Part shown: positions 10,546 through 20,727 of the stretch, in pieces
How the letters are laid out: each line of letters begins with the position of its first letter
How positions within the stretch are numbered: position 1 is the first letter of the stretch
Origin: Phycisphaerae bacterium
GTDB lineage: Bacteria; Planctomycetota; Phycisphaerae; UBA1845; CAIVHJ01
Length of the DNA stretch: 64,000 bases
Assembly (NCBI GenBank): GCA_022072405.1
Contig: JAJVHX010000012.1
Coordinates: 87,807-151,806 of the forward strand
Reading direction: 5' to 3'
Made by a program: the position numbers and the translations under genes
Notes under the pieces: generated by a model
Told to the model about the DNA's origin: nothing
Databases searched by the model: none
The model's input: only the letters and a program-made list of their open reading frames with translations

Positions 10546-12657
10546 ATGACGTCACAGGCCAAAACCAGACCCTTATTTGATCCGCCACTGGTCAAGCAGG
10601 CGGTAATTGATTCCTTACGCAAGCTTGATCCTCGCCACCAGATACGCAACCCCGTTATGTTCACGGTGCTGGTGGGCGCGGTGATGACGTTGTTGCTATT
10701 TGTTCAAGCGGTGGCTGGTCAGGGTGAAGCACCCGCAGGTTTTATCCTGGCCATATCGCTGTGGCTGTGGTTTACCGTTATTTTTGCCAATTTTGCAGAA
10801 GCCATGGCCGAAGGGCGCGGCAAAGCTCAGGCGGATACATTACGTAAAAGCCGACAGTCCACTTTTGCGAAAGTCCTGGTGGATCAGAAATATGTTCCAG
10901 GAAAAACCAAACGCCCCTCCGGCGTGGTGGCCGATGGCCAGGTAGAGCCATATATCAGCGACGACCTGAAAAAAGAGATGATCGTTCTGGTCGAATCCGG
11001 CGAGATCATCCCGCTGGATGGTGAAGTGATTGAGGGCGTCGCCTCAGTGGATGAAAGTGCCATTACCGGCGAGAGCGCACCCGTGATCCGTGAAAGCGGC
11101 GGGGATCGCAGTGCCGTTACCGGTGGAACGCGTGTTTTATCCGATTGGATCATCATCCGTATCACCGCCAACCCGGGTGAAACGTTTCTCGACCGGATGA
11201 TCAGTCTGGTGGAAGGTGCCAAGCGTCAGAAGACGCCCAACGAAATTGCGCTCAATATACTTTTGGCCGTGATGACCATCGTATTTCTGATTGTTACGGC
11301 TACGCTGCTTCCTTATTCGCTCTTTACCGTTACCACCCTGGGACGGGGCTCAGTCGTTACCCTTACGGTTCTGGCGGCCTTGTTTGTCTGTCTGGCACCC
11401 ACCACCATCGGTGGTTTGCTCTCCGCCATCGGCATCGCCGGTATGGATCGCATGATTCAGGCCAACGTGATCGCCATGTCCGGCCGGGCGGTGGAAGCGG
11501 CTGGCGATGTGGATGTTCTGCTGCTGGATAAAACGGGCACGATTACGCTGGGCAATCGCCAGGCAACGGAATTTATTCCCGCACCCGGAGTGCGTCAGGA
11601 AGAGCTGGCCGATGCGGCCCAGCTTTCTTCACTGGCCGACGAAACGCCCGAAGGCCGCAGTATCGTGGCGCTCGCCAAGACCAAGTATGGATTGCGCGGC
11701 CGGGAAATTCATGACCGCAATCCGCAATTCATTCCCTTTTCGGCTCAGACGCGCATGAGCGGCGTTGATCTGGATCACCTGCAAATTCGCAAGGGAGCCA
11801 TGGACACCATCGAGCGGTTTGTAATCAGCCATCGAGGTCACTTGCCAGCTGAAGTGCGCGACCATGTTTTTCATATCGCCAAACAGGGCGGTACGCCGCT
11901 GGTGGTCGCCAGAAACGAAAAAGTACTCGGCACGATATTTCTAAAGGATATTGTCAAAGGAGGCATCCGCGAAAGATTCGCGCAGCTCCGCAATATGGGG
12001 ATCAAAACGGTGATGATCACCGGTGATAATCCCCTGACGGCGGCCAGCATCGCCGCGGAGGCCGGTGTGGATGATTTTCTGGCCGAGGCTACGCCCGAAG
12101 CCAAGCTTAAACTGATTCGCCAACATCAGGAAGGCGGGCGGCTGGTGGCGATGTGCGGTGACGGGACCAATGACGCACCGGCTCTGGCCCAGGCCGATGT
12201 GGCCGTGGCCATGAACACGGGTACACAGGCGGCCAAAGAGGCGGGCAACATGGTCGATCTGGATTCCAACCCCACCAAGTTGATTGAAGTGGTGGAAATC
12301 GGCAAACAACTGCTCATGACCCGCGGTTCGCTGACCACGTTCAGCATCGCCAACGACGTGTCCAAATATTTTGCGATCATTCCGGCTGCTTTTGTGGGCA
12401 CGTATCCGGCGTTGAGCAACCTCAATATCATGGGATTGACCACACCGCAGAGCGCGATTCTATCAGCCGTCATCTTTAATGCCGTCGTCATTATTTTTCT
12501 GATCCCGCTCGCGCTGCGCGGGGTTCACTATCGACCAGCCAAAGCACAGAACCTGTTAGTACGCAATCTCCTGGTTTACGGTCTGGGCGGGTTGATCGCG
12601 CCATTTATTGGCATCAAGTTGATTGACATGTTATTAGCGGCGCTGCACCTGGTGTGA
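10546..12657 (+). CDS. kdpB: Potassium-transporting ATPase subunit B (P-type)
   Basis: [13 protein letters not shown] phosphorylation motif, [55 protein letters not shown]. Confidence 0.98.
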   Translation: MTSQAKTRPLFDPPLVKQAVIDSLRKLDPRHQIRNPVMFTVLVGAVMTLLLFVQAVAGQGEAPAGFILAISLWLWFTVIFANFAEAMAEGRGKAQADTLRKSRQSTFAKVLVDQKYVPGKTKRPSGVVADGQVEPYISDDLKKEMIVLVESGEIIPLDGEVIEGVASVDESAITGESAPVIRESGGDRSAVTGGTRVLSDWIIIRITANPGETFLDRMISLVEGAKRQKTPNEIALNILLAVMTIVFLIVTATLLPYSLFTVTTLGRGSVVTLTVLAALFVCLAPTTIGGLLSAIGIAGMDRMIQANVIAMSGRAVEAAGDVDVLLLDKTGTITLGNRQATEFIPAPGVRQEELADAAQLSSLADETPEGRSIVALAKTKYGLRGREIHDRNPQFIPFSAQTRMSGVDLDHLQIRKGAMDTIERFVISHRGHLPAEVRDHVFHIAKQGGTPLVVARNEKVLGTIFLKDIVKGGIRERFAQLRNMGIKTVMITGDNPLTAASIAAEAGVDDFLAEATPEAKLKLIRQHQEGGRLVAMCGDGTNDAPALAQADVAVAMNTGTQAAKEAGNMVDLDSNPTKLIEVVEIGKQLLMTRGSLTTFSIANDVSKYFAIIPAAFVGTYPALSNLNIMGLTTPQSAILSAVIFNAVVIIFLIPLALRGVHYRPAKAQNLLVRNLLVYGLGGLIAPFIGIKLIDMLLAALHLV

Positions 12658-12668
12658 GGAATTGGCCC

Positions 12669-13289
12669 ATGTTTCGTGAATTGATTATCTCCATACGAGC
12701 ATTGCTGGTTTTGACGGTTTTGACCGGAATATTGTATCCGCTGAGTATGACCCTGATCGCGCAGGTGATATTCCCCCACCAGGCTAATGGCAGCCTGGTG
12801 AACCGTGCGGGCCAGAATCTGTCATCGCCCGACGGATCGCAGGCGGGTTCGGCGCTGATTGGTCAGGCGTTTGACAGTCCCCAATATTTCTGGAGCCGCC
12901 CCTCGGCGACCGCGCCGCTCGCCTATAATGCGGCAGCGTCTACCGGCAGCAATCTGGCCATTGGCAATCCTGCTCAACTTGAAGCTGTCAAACAACGAAT
13001 AACAAAGCTGCGCGAAGCTGACCCCGGTAATAATCAACCGGTTCCGATTGATCTGATCACTGCCTCCGCCAGTGGTCTGGACCCGCACATCAGCCTCGCA
13101 GCCGCTGAGTATCAGGTTGCGCGCGTCGCACGTGTGCGCGGAATATCAGAAGAACAAATCCGAAAATTGGTTCGAGAAAATACCACGCCCCGGCAATGGG
13201 GAATCCTGGGTGAGCCGGTCGTGAATGTACTCCGGCTCAATCTGGCTTTGGATAAAGCATCTTCTGTTGAACACTCCGATGGTGCATGA
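12669..13289 (+). CDS. kdpC: Potassium-transporting ATPase subunit C
   Basis: MFRELIISIRALLVLTVLTGILYPL and SASGLDPHISLAAAEYQVARVARVRG; start reassigned from ORF 12654 to the ATG at 12669. Confidence 0.95.
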   Translation: MFRELIISIRALLVLTVLTGILYPLSMTLIAQVIFPHQANGSLVNRAGQNLSSPDGSQAGSALIGQAFDSPQYFWSRPSATAPLAYNAAASTGSNLAIGNPAQLEAVKQRITKLREADPGNNQPVPIDLITASASGLDPHISLAAAEYQVARVARVRGISEEQIRKLVRENTTPRQWGILGEPVVNVLRLNLALDKASSVEHSDGA

Positions 13290-13314
13290 TTTAAAAGATA
13301 AGGTATAGCCGCCC

Positions 13315-13497
13315 ATGTGGTATGCGGCATTATTCATTGTCGGGTTTGTTTCCATTTCCTATTTATGGGTTTGGCTGCTGGCCTATGTCCTGACCGGTCA
13401 AACACCGCGCCTGAGAAAGAAAGAAGTTAGAAACCTCTGTGCTCTCTGTTTGTGCTGTCTGGCGCTTTGGGGATTGGGGGTGATGTGCCACCGATAA
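13315..13497 (+). CDS. Small membrane protein (60 aa) in the kdp island
   Basis: ORF with two hydrophobic segments, same strand, directly after kdpC. Confidence 0.4.
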   Translation: MWYAALFIVGFVSISYLWVWLLAYVLTGQTPRLRKKEVRNLCALCLCCLALWGLGVMCHR

Positions 13498-13735
13498 AGG
13501 TGTGCATGGTTTCCAGTGTAAACTGCATTCAGATCGCACAAGGGCGGGTATGGATGACTTACATCTCAATTCCGATCAGCGGCTATCCCACCTCAAAGCT
13601 CGGCAACCTCGCCCGGAAGCACATGAGATAATGCATTCAAGTATCGTATCTCACCCAAAAAAATATTCAGATGACCTTGCTGGTTGATTCGTTCTTATCG
13701 CACCGGTGGTTATAACCGATTAGCTGGATGCAATT

Positions 13736-13972
13736 ATGGATGATCTGACTCTATTCGGACTTCTGGCAGTGTCGGCCATGTTGATCTGTTATGCTTTTGA
13801 GAAGCGTAGCCATTGGTTTATATTCGGCTTTGCCTGTTCGTGTATACTCGCATCTTTGTATGGCTTTCTTCAAGGGGCCTGGCCATTTGGCCTGGTTGAG
13901 GCGGTATGGTCTCTCGTCGCCGGTCATCGCTGGATTACATTCCGCAAACGCCAGGACACAAAAAAAGGGTAG
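13736..13972 (+). CDS. Small membrane protein (78 aa) in the kdp island
   Basis: MDDLTLFGLLAVSAMLICYAFEKRSHWFIFGFACSCILASLYGFLQGAWPFGLVEAVWSLVAGHRW; coherent TM pattern. Confidence 0.6.
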   Translation: MDDLTLFGLLAVSAMLICYAFEKRSHWFIFGFACSCILASLYGFLQGAWPFGLVEAVWSLVAGHRWITFRKRQDTKKG

Positions 13973-14043
13973 TTGGAAAGCACTTCATAGCAGTGCTTCA
14001 CGGAGCAATTCCTGAAGGATGTGGGCAGCCCCCGATGGCCCAT

Positions 14044-14066
14044 ATTACAAAACGATATTTTGTAAT
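14044..14066. promoter_or_regulatory. Inverted repeat ATTACAAAA-N5-TTTTGTAAT upstream of the GT20 gene
   Basis: 9-bp perfect arms about 90 bp upstream of the ORF at 14153. Confidence 0.4.
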
Positions 14067-14152
14067 AACATACGCACTATACGATGATGGTTCCGGGTGA
14101 CTATTTTAGTCTGCGGTTATGACGATCATACTATATCATCCATGAGCAACTG

Positions 14153-15679
14153 ATGCCCACCATGCCTCTCAATTCAGATCAATTACCGGCAGGGCGAATA
14201 CTTGTTGTTTCGAACCGCGGGCCGCACGATTTTGTGTGGCGCGACGAACAATGGACCGCAACTAGAGCAGCCGGCGGCCTGGTGAGCATGATTGAGCCAC
14301 TGGCGCGGCGACCCGATGTCTCCTGGTATTGCTGCGTGTCTGAACCCCCCGATGCGGTGGAAGCCCGCGATTCGATTTACACTTTGGCTACGGACCAGAT
14401 CGACCCGGAACTCGGGGTCGTGCCGATCCCGGTGCCGGCCCGCGTATATAGGCAATACTACGGAGTGATCAGTAACGAGGTCCTCTGGATGTTGCAGCAT
14501 CATCTGGTCGGGCAGTTCGGTTATCAATATCTCGACGAGCGACGTCACCGGGCCTGGTTCGAGGGCTATCTGGAGGCGAATCGGCGGATAGCCGACGCCA
14601 TCATCGTGGCCCACGAACCGATACGCGCCCTGTTGATCCAGGATTATCACCTTTACCCGCTGCCTCAACTCCTGCGGCCACACTTTCCGCGAACACCGAT
14701 CCTGCACTTCACCCACATTCCTTTTCCCGATCCGCCCACGCTGCGACTGATACCCAGAGCGTGGCGTCAGGTCATTCTGGAAGGGCTCCTGGGTGCCGAC
14801 GTGGTCGGGATGCAGACCCAATCCGATGTGCGCAACTTCCGACTGGCGTGCGAGGAATTTCTGGGAGCAGTGGTGGACGGTGCGCGATCGAACGTTTTGG
14901 CCGCAGATGGCCGATGGGTCCGGGTCCGGGTATTTCCGGCGAGTACCGATCCAGCCGCTTTGCAGGAGATCATGCAATCTGCTGAGGTCCGTGAAGCAGC
15001 AGCGCGATTGCGCAGGGATGCTTCGGTTATGACGGTGGTCCGAGTGGATCGGGTGGATCCCAGTAAAAATCAGATTATCGGATTTATGGCTTATGAGCGG
15101 CTGCTTGAGTTGCGGCCGGAGCTGGTTGGTCGTGTGCAATTCCGCGCCTTTCTCATTCCCTCGCGAACGGACATGAGCGTATATCGCGAATATCATGAAG
15201 CGGTGAATGGCGTCATCGATCGAATCAACCAGCGCTTTGGCAGGAATGATACGACCGGGCGAGCAGCAGTGGAGGTTTTCTATACCAACAATCGCGAGCA
15301 GGCTTTGGCCGCTCTGGCCGACTGTGATATTCTACTGGCGAACTCGCGGGAAGACGGCATGAACCTGGTCGTCAAGGAATGGGCCGTTGTTTCGCAGCGT
15401 CCCGGAGTCGTTATTGTCTCCGAAACGGCAGGAGTAGCTGCTGAAACCGGCAACGACGCTTTATTGATTTCGCCTCTGGATGTGGAAGGAACCGCCCGGG
15501 CGATGGCCGCCGCTCTGGACATGCCGAATGCGGAACGTGCCGTTCGGCTCCAGCGGATTCGATCCGGTGTGCTGGATTGGACCGCCGAGCGCTGGCTATC
15601 CGCACAACTGACCGAACTATTGCCCGGAGAGAATATGGTATCATCTGGTACAGATCGACGGCGTATAGCAATCGAGTAG
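14153..15679 (+). CDS. GT20 family glycosyltransferase, trehalose-6-phosphate synthase-like
   Basis: ILVVSNRGPHDF, QDYHLYPLPQLLR, FTHIPFPDPPTLRLIP, VVRVDRVDPSKN, NSREDGMNLVVKEW motifs; exact sugar specificity not determinable. Confidence 0.85.
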   Translation: MPTMPLNSDQLPAGRILVVSNRGPHDFVWRDEQWTATRAAGGLVSMIEPLARRPDVSWYCCVSEPPDAVEARDSIYTLATDQIDPELGVVPIPVPARVYRQYYGVISNEVLWMLQHHLVGQFGYQYLDERRHRAWFEGYLEANRRIADAIIVAHEPIRALLIQDYHLYPLPQLLRPHFPRTPILHFTHIPFPDPPTLRLIPRAWRQVILEGLLGADVVGMQTQSDVRNFRLACEEFLGAVVDGARSNVLAADGRWVRVRVFPASTDPAALQEIMQSAEVREAAARLRRDASVMTVVRVDRVDPSKNQIIGFMAYERLLELRPELVGRVQFRAFLIPSRTDMSVYREYHEAVNGVIDRINQRFGRNDTTGRAAVEVFYTNNREQALAALADCDILLANSREDGMNLVVKEWAVVSQRPGVVIVSETAGVAAETGNDALLISPLDVEGTARAMAAALDMPNAERAVRLQRIRSGVLDWTAERWLSAQLTELLPGENMVSSGTDRRRIAIE

Positions 15680-15682
15680 CTC

Positions 15683-18376
15683 ATGTCAGAAGACCGCCCC
15701 AATCCGGACCAATTACTATCACACCTGCAGGCGCAGGAGCCCAACGCGCCGCGGGGAAGACTGAAAGTATTTCTGGGCATGTGCGCCGGTGTCGGTAAAA
15801 CCTACGCCATGCTTCTGGAAGCACACGAGAAAATGCGTTCGGGCATGGATGTTGTGGCGGGATATGTCGAAACCCACCGCCGTGTTGAGACGCAAGCCTT
15901 GCTGAAAGACCTGGAGCAATTGCCGCGGTTGGAGATCAGTTATCGCGGCGTGCAGCTGCAGGAGTTCAATCTCGATGCCGCTCTGTTGCGTAAACCGCGT
16001 TTGATTCTCGTTGATGAGCTGGCTCACACTAACGCCGAAGGCTCCCGGCATTCCAAGCGCTGGCAGGATGTGGTCGAGCTTCTTGAAGCGGGCATCGATG
16101 TGGTGACCACGTTAAACGTGCAGCACATTGAATCGCTCAATGACGTCATTGCCAAGATCACCGGTATCATCATCCGCGAGACGGTACCGGACTCTATTAT
16201 CGAACGGGCAGACGAAATTGAATTGGTGGATCTGCCGCCCGATGATCTGCTGCAGCGTCTGAAGGAAGGCAAAGTATATCTGCCTCAACAGGTGGAGCGG
16301 GCGGTCGATCATTTTTTTAAACGTGAGAGCCTGGTTGCTCTGCGGGAACTGGCCCTGCGAACTACCGCCCAGCAGGTTAACCGCCAGGTGCAAATGGAAC
16401 GTGCCGTCTCCGGGACCACAAAGACCTGGCCGACAGATGAACGACTGCTCGTCTGTGTCGGGCCCAGCCCGCTCTCGGCCCGGGTGATTCGTACCGCCCG
16501 GCGTATGGCTTCGGCGATGCAAGCGACATGGCTGGCGGTAGCGGTCGAAAGCCCGACGCTGACCGGACCGCCGCTGGATCATCTGCGAAGAAACCTGCGT
16601 TTAGCGGAGCGACTCGGAGCGCAAGTTCATACGCTGGTCGGGGAGCAGGTAGCCGACGAGATTGTGGCCTTTGCCAAATCCAACAACATCACCAAAATCA
16701 TGATCGGTAAACCTGCGGGGCCTATCTGGCGGGAGTGGTTACGCGGTTCAGTGATTGAAACCGTCATCCGCAATAGCGGTGATATCGATGTGCTCGTGGT
16801 GAAAGGTGAGGCGGAGGGCAATGGATCACCAGACGCACCGATCAATTTGAAAATATCAACCCCGCCGTACTTGTGGGTTCTGCTGGTCCTGGGGGTGTGC
16901 ACCGCGATCGCTAAATTAATGTCCCCCTTTTTTTCACCGGTTAATCTTACCATGATCTACATGGCCGGTGTGGTGTTTGCTTCGATCCGATTGGGTATCG
17001 GGCCGGCCATAATGGCCTCGGTTCTGTCGCCGCTGCTCTTCAATTTTTTCTTTACCGAACCCTACCACTCGTTTGTCGTCCGGGATACGCAATATATTTT
17101 TACATTAATAGTCATGCTGGTCATTGGCTTGATTATCAGCGGTTTGACCCAGCGCGTTCAACGTCAGACTCAGGCGTTACGCTCCCGATATCTGCGAACT
17201 ATTTCGCTTTATTTCATGAGCCGACAACTGGCCGGGGCGGCTGATCGAGACACGCTGATTAAAATATCCACCCGGCATGTCGGCGATGTATTCCAATGTG
17301 AGACGGTCATTTTTGAGGCCGAACCAAACAGTCAGCTGGAACCGCGACATGCCGCTCCGAGCAGCTTCGCCCATATTCCTTCCGAACAGGCCACCGCGCA
17401 CTGGGTCTTCGAACACCAGCAATGGGCCGGATGCCATACGGATACGCTGCGAAGTGCCCAGGCTCTTTATATCCCGCTCACCACTTCAGCCCGAAAGCTG
17501 GGAGTGGTGGCCCTGCGTCCGCGACAGGCGACCTTTACACTCGATCCGGAACAACGCCACTTACTGGAAAGTTTTATAGCGCAACTGGCCATCGCCCTCG
17601 AACGCACACTGCTGGTCCAGGAAGCACAGAAAGCCCAGGTCCAGGCTGAATCTGAGCAACTGCGCAGCGCCTTGCTCAGTTGCGTGTCCCATGACCTGCG
17701 GACGCCGCTGGCCTCGATTACCGGCGCTGCCAGCACGTTATTGGAAAGCCCGCAACCCATATCAGAACAGACCCGCAACGAATTGCTGCGCTCCATCAGC
17801 GAAGAAGGGGCGCGGTTGAATCACCTGGTGGGCAAGCTGCTGGATATGACCCGCCTCGAATCCGGTTCACTGGTCCTGCAGCAGGATTGGTATCCGCTGG
17901 ATGAAATCGTCGGTTCCGCACTGGAGCGATTACGGGATATAACTTCTCATCATCGCATCCAAATTGAGCTGCCGCCAGATTTACCGCTGCTGTTTGTTGA
18001 CGGGGTTTTGCTGGGTGAAGTGTTTATCAATCTGCTGGAAAACGGCGTCAAGTATACGCCCCCGGGTAGTACCATCACGATTCGGTCAGAAATGTTGGCG
18101 GGCATGATACGCATCGTCGTGGAAGACGATGGGCCAGGTCTCCAGCCCGGAACAGAAGAAGCCATATTTCATCGTTTTGTGCGTGCCCCGGCCGACCATT
18201 CACCAACGGGTACGGGCTTGGGTTTAGCCATCTGCAAGGCGATCGTTCGACTTCACGGCGGGCAGATCGGTGCTGAAAATCGACCCGCCGGAGGAGCCCG
18301 ATTCTGGCTGACGCTTCCCCAACGCTCGCAGCCGGATTTCATGGCCACTCTGGATCATGCGGAGGCGCTGCGGTGA
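15683..18376 (+). CDS. kdpD: Osmosensitive K+ channel sensor histidine kinase
   Basis: N-terminal KdpD domain (GRLKVFLGMCAGVGKTYAMLLEAHEK), USP-like segment, DUF4118-like TM region, HK motifs SHDLRTPLASI and GTGLGLAICKAIV. Confidence 0.96.
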   Translation: MSEDRPNPDQLLSHLQAQEPNAPRGRLKVFLGMCAGVGKTYAMLLEAHEKMRSGMDVVAGYVETHRRVETQALLKDLEQLPRLEISYRGVQLQEFNLDAALLRKPRLILVDELAHTNAEGSRHSKRWQDVVELLEAGIDVVTTLNVQHIESLNDVIAKITGIIIRETVPDSIIERADEIELVDLPPDDLLQRLKEGKVYLPQQVERAVDHFFKRESLVALRELALRTTAQQVNRQVQMERAVSGTTKTWPTDERLLVCVGPSPLSARVIRTARRMASAMQATWLAVAVESPTLTGPPLDHLRRNLRLAERLGAQVHTLVGEQVADEIVAFAKSNNITKIMIGKPAGPIWREWLRGSVIETVIRNSGDIDVLVVKGEAEGNGSPDAPINLKISTPPYLWVLLVLGVCTAIAKLMSPFFSPVNLTMIYMAGVVFASIRLGIGPAIMASVLSPLLFNFFFTEPYHSFVVRDTQYIFTLIVMLVIGLIISGLTQRVQRQTQALRSRYLRTISLYFMSRQLAGAADRDTLIKISTRHVGDVFQCETVIFEAEPNSQLEPRHAAPSSFAHIPSEQATAHWVFEHQQWAGCHTDTLRSAQALYIPLTTSARKLGVVALRPRQATFTLDPEQRHLLESFIAQLAIALERTLLVQEAQKAQVQAESEQLRSALLSCVSHDLRTPLASITGAASTLLESPQPISEQTRNELLRSISEEGARLNHLVGKLLDMTRLESGSLVLQQDWYPLDEIVGSALERLRDITSHHRIQIELPPDLPLLFVDGVLLGEVFINLLENGVKYTPPGSTITIRSEMLAGMIRIVVEDDGPGLQPGTEEAIFHRFVRAPADHSPTGTGLGLAICKAIVRLHGGQIGAENRPAGGARFWLTLPQRSQPDFMATLDHAEALR

Positions 18377-19071
18377 ATTCCTCGCCCATGACCATCCTGG
18401 TGATCGAGGATGAAGTTCCGATTCGGCGTTTTTTACGACCTGCCATCGAAGCCGCCGGTTATCGTCTGGTGGAATGTGGCACGGGCAAAGACGGCATTTT
18501 GCAGGCTTCGCAGGCCCATCCCGGTCTGGTGATTCTGGATCTGGGTTTGCCGGATATCGATGGCCTGGAGGTGATCAAACAAATTCGTGAATGGTCGAAA
18601 ATCCCCATCATCATTCTTTCTGCGAGAGGCATCGAAACGCAGAAAGTCGCCGCCCTGGATGCAGGGGCCGATGATTATATTCAAAAGCCGTTTGGCGTGG
18701 CGGAGCTGATGGCGCGTATTCGCGTAGCCTTGCGGCATTATCATTCCGTGCAGCAGACGGAGTCCGCTCCCATCATCCAGGCCGGTCAGATCAGTATTGA
18801 TTTAACTCGTCGGGAAGTTCGTCGAAACGGGGCTTTGGTCCACCTGACACCATTGGAATATCAACTTCTGACCACCCTGGTCAAACACTCCGGGTTAGTC
18901 ATGACCCAGCGACAGCTTTTACACGATGTCTGGGGCCCCGGTCATGCCGATGAATCACATTATTTACGGATTTATATGCGCCAGCTGCGCCAAAAATTGG
19001 AAGATAATCCCGCCAATCCCCAACACCTGATCACCGAGGCCGGAGTTGGGTATCGTTTTCGTGTCGAATAA
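18373..19071 (+). CDS. kdpE: OmpR-family response regulator
   Basis: Receiver and winged-helix domains; overlaps the kdpD stop by 4 nt; GTG start (or ATG at 18388). Confidence 0.95.
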   Translation: MNSSPMTILVIEDEVPIRRFLRPAIEAAGYRLVECGTGKDGILQASQAHPGLVILDLGLPDIDGLEVIKQIREWSKIPIIILSARGIETQKVAALDAGADDYIQKPFGVAELMARIRVALRHYHSVQQTESAPIIQAGQISIDLTRREVRRNGALVHLTPLEYQLLTTLVKHSGLVMTQRQLLHDVWGPGHADESHYLRIYMRQLRQKLEDNPANPQHLITEAGVGYRFRVE

Positions 19072-19111
19072 CTTCCCTAACGGCCATTCTCCCATCATAA
19101 TCGATCAAAAA

Positions 19112-19164
19112 ATCATGAAGACCGCTCTCTGACGGTCACGCTCGGTGAAACTTTACCAGTACCC
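19112..19164. repeat. Family B palindromic element (copy 1, partial; left arm not recognised)
   Basis: GAAGACCGCTCTCTGACGGTCACGCTCGGTGAAACTTTACCAGTACCC shares core and right arm with the copy at 53482..53584. Confidence 0.75.
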
Positions 19165-19175
19165 GATGGTCTTCG

Positions 19176-20390
19176 TCACGCCTTCAAATCCAGATCGGGG
19201 ATTTGGCTGAAGGCGATTTTCACCGGGGCCATTTCCTGAACATGAATCGCCCCGCCCAGAAACGCGGCCATGGTTCCATAACGCCGGTTGATCTGATCGA
19301 CGGCTTGCCAGAGCCGGGTCCGCTTCTGGTCCGACTCCATGAGTGGAATCGTTGCCGACGCTTCGGCTACCAGATCGAACAAGGCCATGCCGACCTGTAA
19401 GGGCTTATGGTGGGTAGGGCAAGTGGGCCACAGGCGATTGATCGCCTCCACGATCGTCGTGGTATCCTGTGAGGGGCCCAAGTGGGTCTGGTCCTGCCAG
19501 GAACCACCGTCCAGAAAGCGCACGAATACCGATAGCTGTTGAGCCCAGTAACGGTAGTGGCGCAGTCGGGCGGCGGCTTTGTGGGTCAGCCGGATCAGAA
19601 TATCATGGGCCAGCGGCAGAGTCCGGAATTTGGGCGCCAGTACCCGCGTATGGCCGACCTGCCGCTTATGAACCGGCAGCTCCGGCAGGGAGTCACCGCG
19701 CAGGTTGTGATACCACACCGTGCCCAGCAATGATTGCCAGATTTCCCGCATTCGTTCCTCAGCTTGTCCACATAGCTGGGCAACCGTAAATATCCCGGCC
19801 TTATTCAATCGCCGGGTCATGCGCTTGGCGATACCGGGCAGGTCATCCAGTTTCAAAGAATATAGTTTATGAGGTAGTTCCTCCTTGCGGATGATGGTCA
19901 ACCCATCCGGCTTCTGCATATCGCTGGCTACCTTCGCTAAGAACCGATTGGGAGCCAGTCCCACTGAACAGCGGAGAGATTGACCTACCCGTTCATAGAC
20001 GGTGTTCTTTACCTTCTGAGCCAGACGTACCGCCTGATCCAGTTCCCGCTCCGGTCCCATCAGCTTGCAACTCATTTCGTCGATGGAGTGGATGGCGTCC
20101 ACATGCAGGCAGGACTCAACCGCTTCGACGATCTGGTGATGCAGGCGGACGTAGAGTTCCGGTCGGCCTTCCACCACGATCAGGCCGGGGCACATCCGGC
20201 GGGCTTCGCGGATGCCGGTCCCGGTCTTGATTCCGAATCCTTTGGCTTCATAGCTGGCTGCGATGCAGCAGGTGGAATCGGTATCCATGGGGGCGATGAC
20301 TACCGGCTTGTTTCGTAACTCAGGCCGTAATTGCTGCTCGCAACTGGCGAAGTAGGCATTCATGTCCAGGAATAGGAAATTCAGACTCAT
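19176..20390 (-). CDS. Y-family DNA polymerase (ImpB/MucB/SamB-like subgroup)
   Basis: FLDMNAYFASCEQQLRPELRNKPVVIAP, SIDEMSCKL, CSVGLAPNRFLAKVASDMQKPDGL, LPGIAKRMTRRLNKAGI; likely start MSLNF at 20390. Confidence 0.88.
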   Translation of the reverse strand: MSLNFLFLDMNAYFASCEQQLRPELRNKPVVIAPMDTDSTCCIAASYEAKGFGIKTGTGIREARRMCPGLIVVEGRPELYVRLHHQIVEAVESCLHVDAIHSIDEMSCKLMGPERELDQAVRLAQKVKNTVYERVGQSLRCSVGLAPNRFLAKVASDMQKPDGLTIIRKEELPHKLYSLKLDDLPGIAKRMTRRLNKAGIFTVAQLCGQAEERMREIWQSLLGTVWYHNLRGDSLPELPVHKRQVGHTRVLAPKFRTLPLAHDILIRLTHKAAARLRHYRYWAQQLSVFVRFLDGGSWQDQTHLGPSQDTTTIVEAINRLWPTCPTHHKPLQVGMALFDLVAEASATIPLMESDQKRTRLWQAVDQINRRYGTMAAFLGGAIHVQEMAPVKIAFSQIPDLDLKA

Positions 20391-20649
20391 GGCTCGCCCC
20401 GATCGAATACCTAACATATCCCGAACAATGGTCGGGGTCAAGGCGAGTTCATAGCATATGGATTGGGATGGGGTTACGTAGATGTCGTGTTAACAGAACT
20501 GCTGAAGTTCGCTTAGTTCATGCGAAGTGTGCAATGGTAGAGTGGTGATGAAGAGGGTTAAATTCGGGGAGGAGCTATTCTTACGAAGATCATTTTCAGG
20601 TGCACTATCAGGCAAGGCGCTGAGAGGACCAATTAACCCCCCAAGCCAA

Positions 20650-20671
20650 CGGCTGGCAGAGACGCCAGCCG
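20650..20671. repeat. Family C hairpin CGGCTGGC-N6-GCCAGCCG
   Basis: Perfect 8-bp arms in the intergenic region downstream of pgk. Confidence 0.6.
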
Positions 20672-20727
20672 CTACGAATTTAATTTTGCTGACTGCTACA
20701 CGCTGCCCACTGATAGCTGACCGCTTA

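Noticed and set aside
14183-15196. 337-aa minus-strand ORF opposite the GT20 gene
   Set aside because: Shadow ORF; the plus strand carries GT20 motifs.
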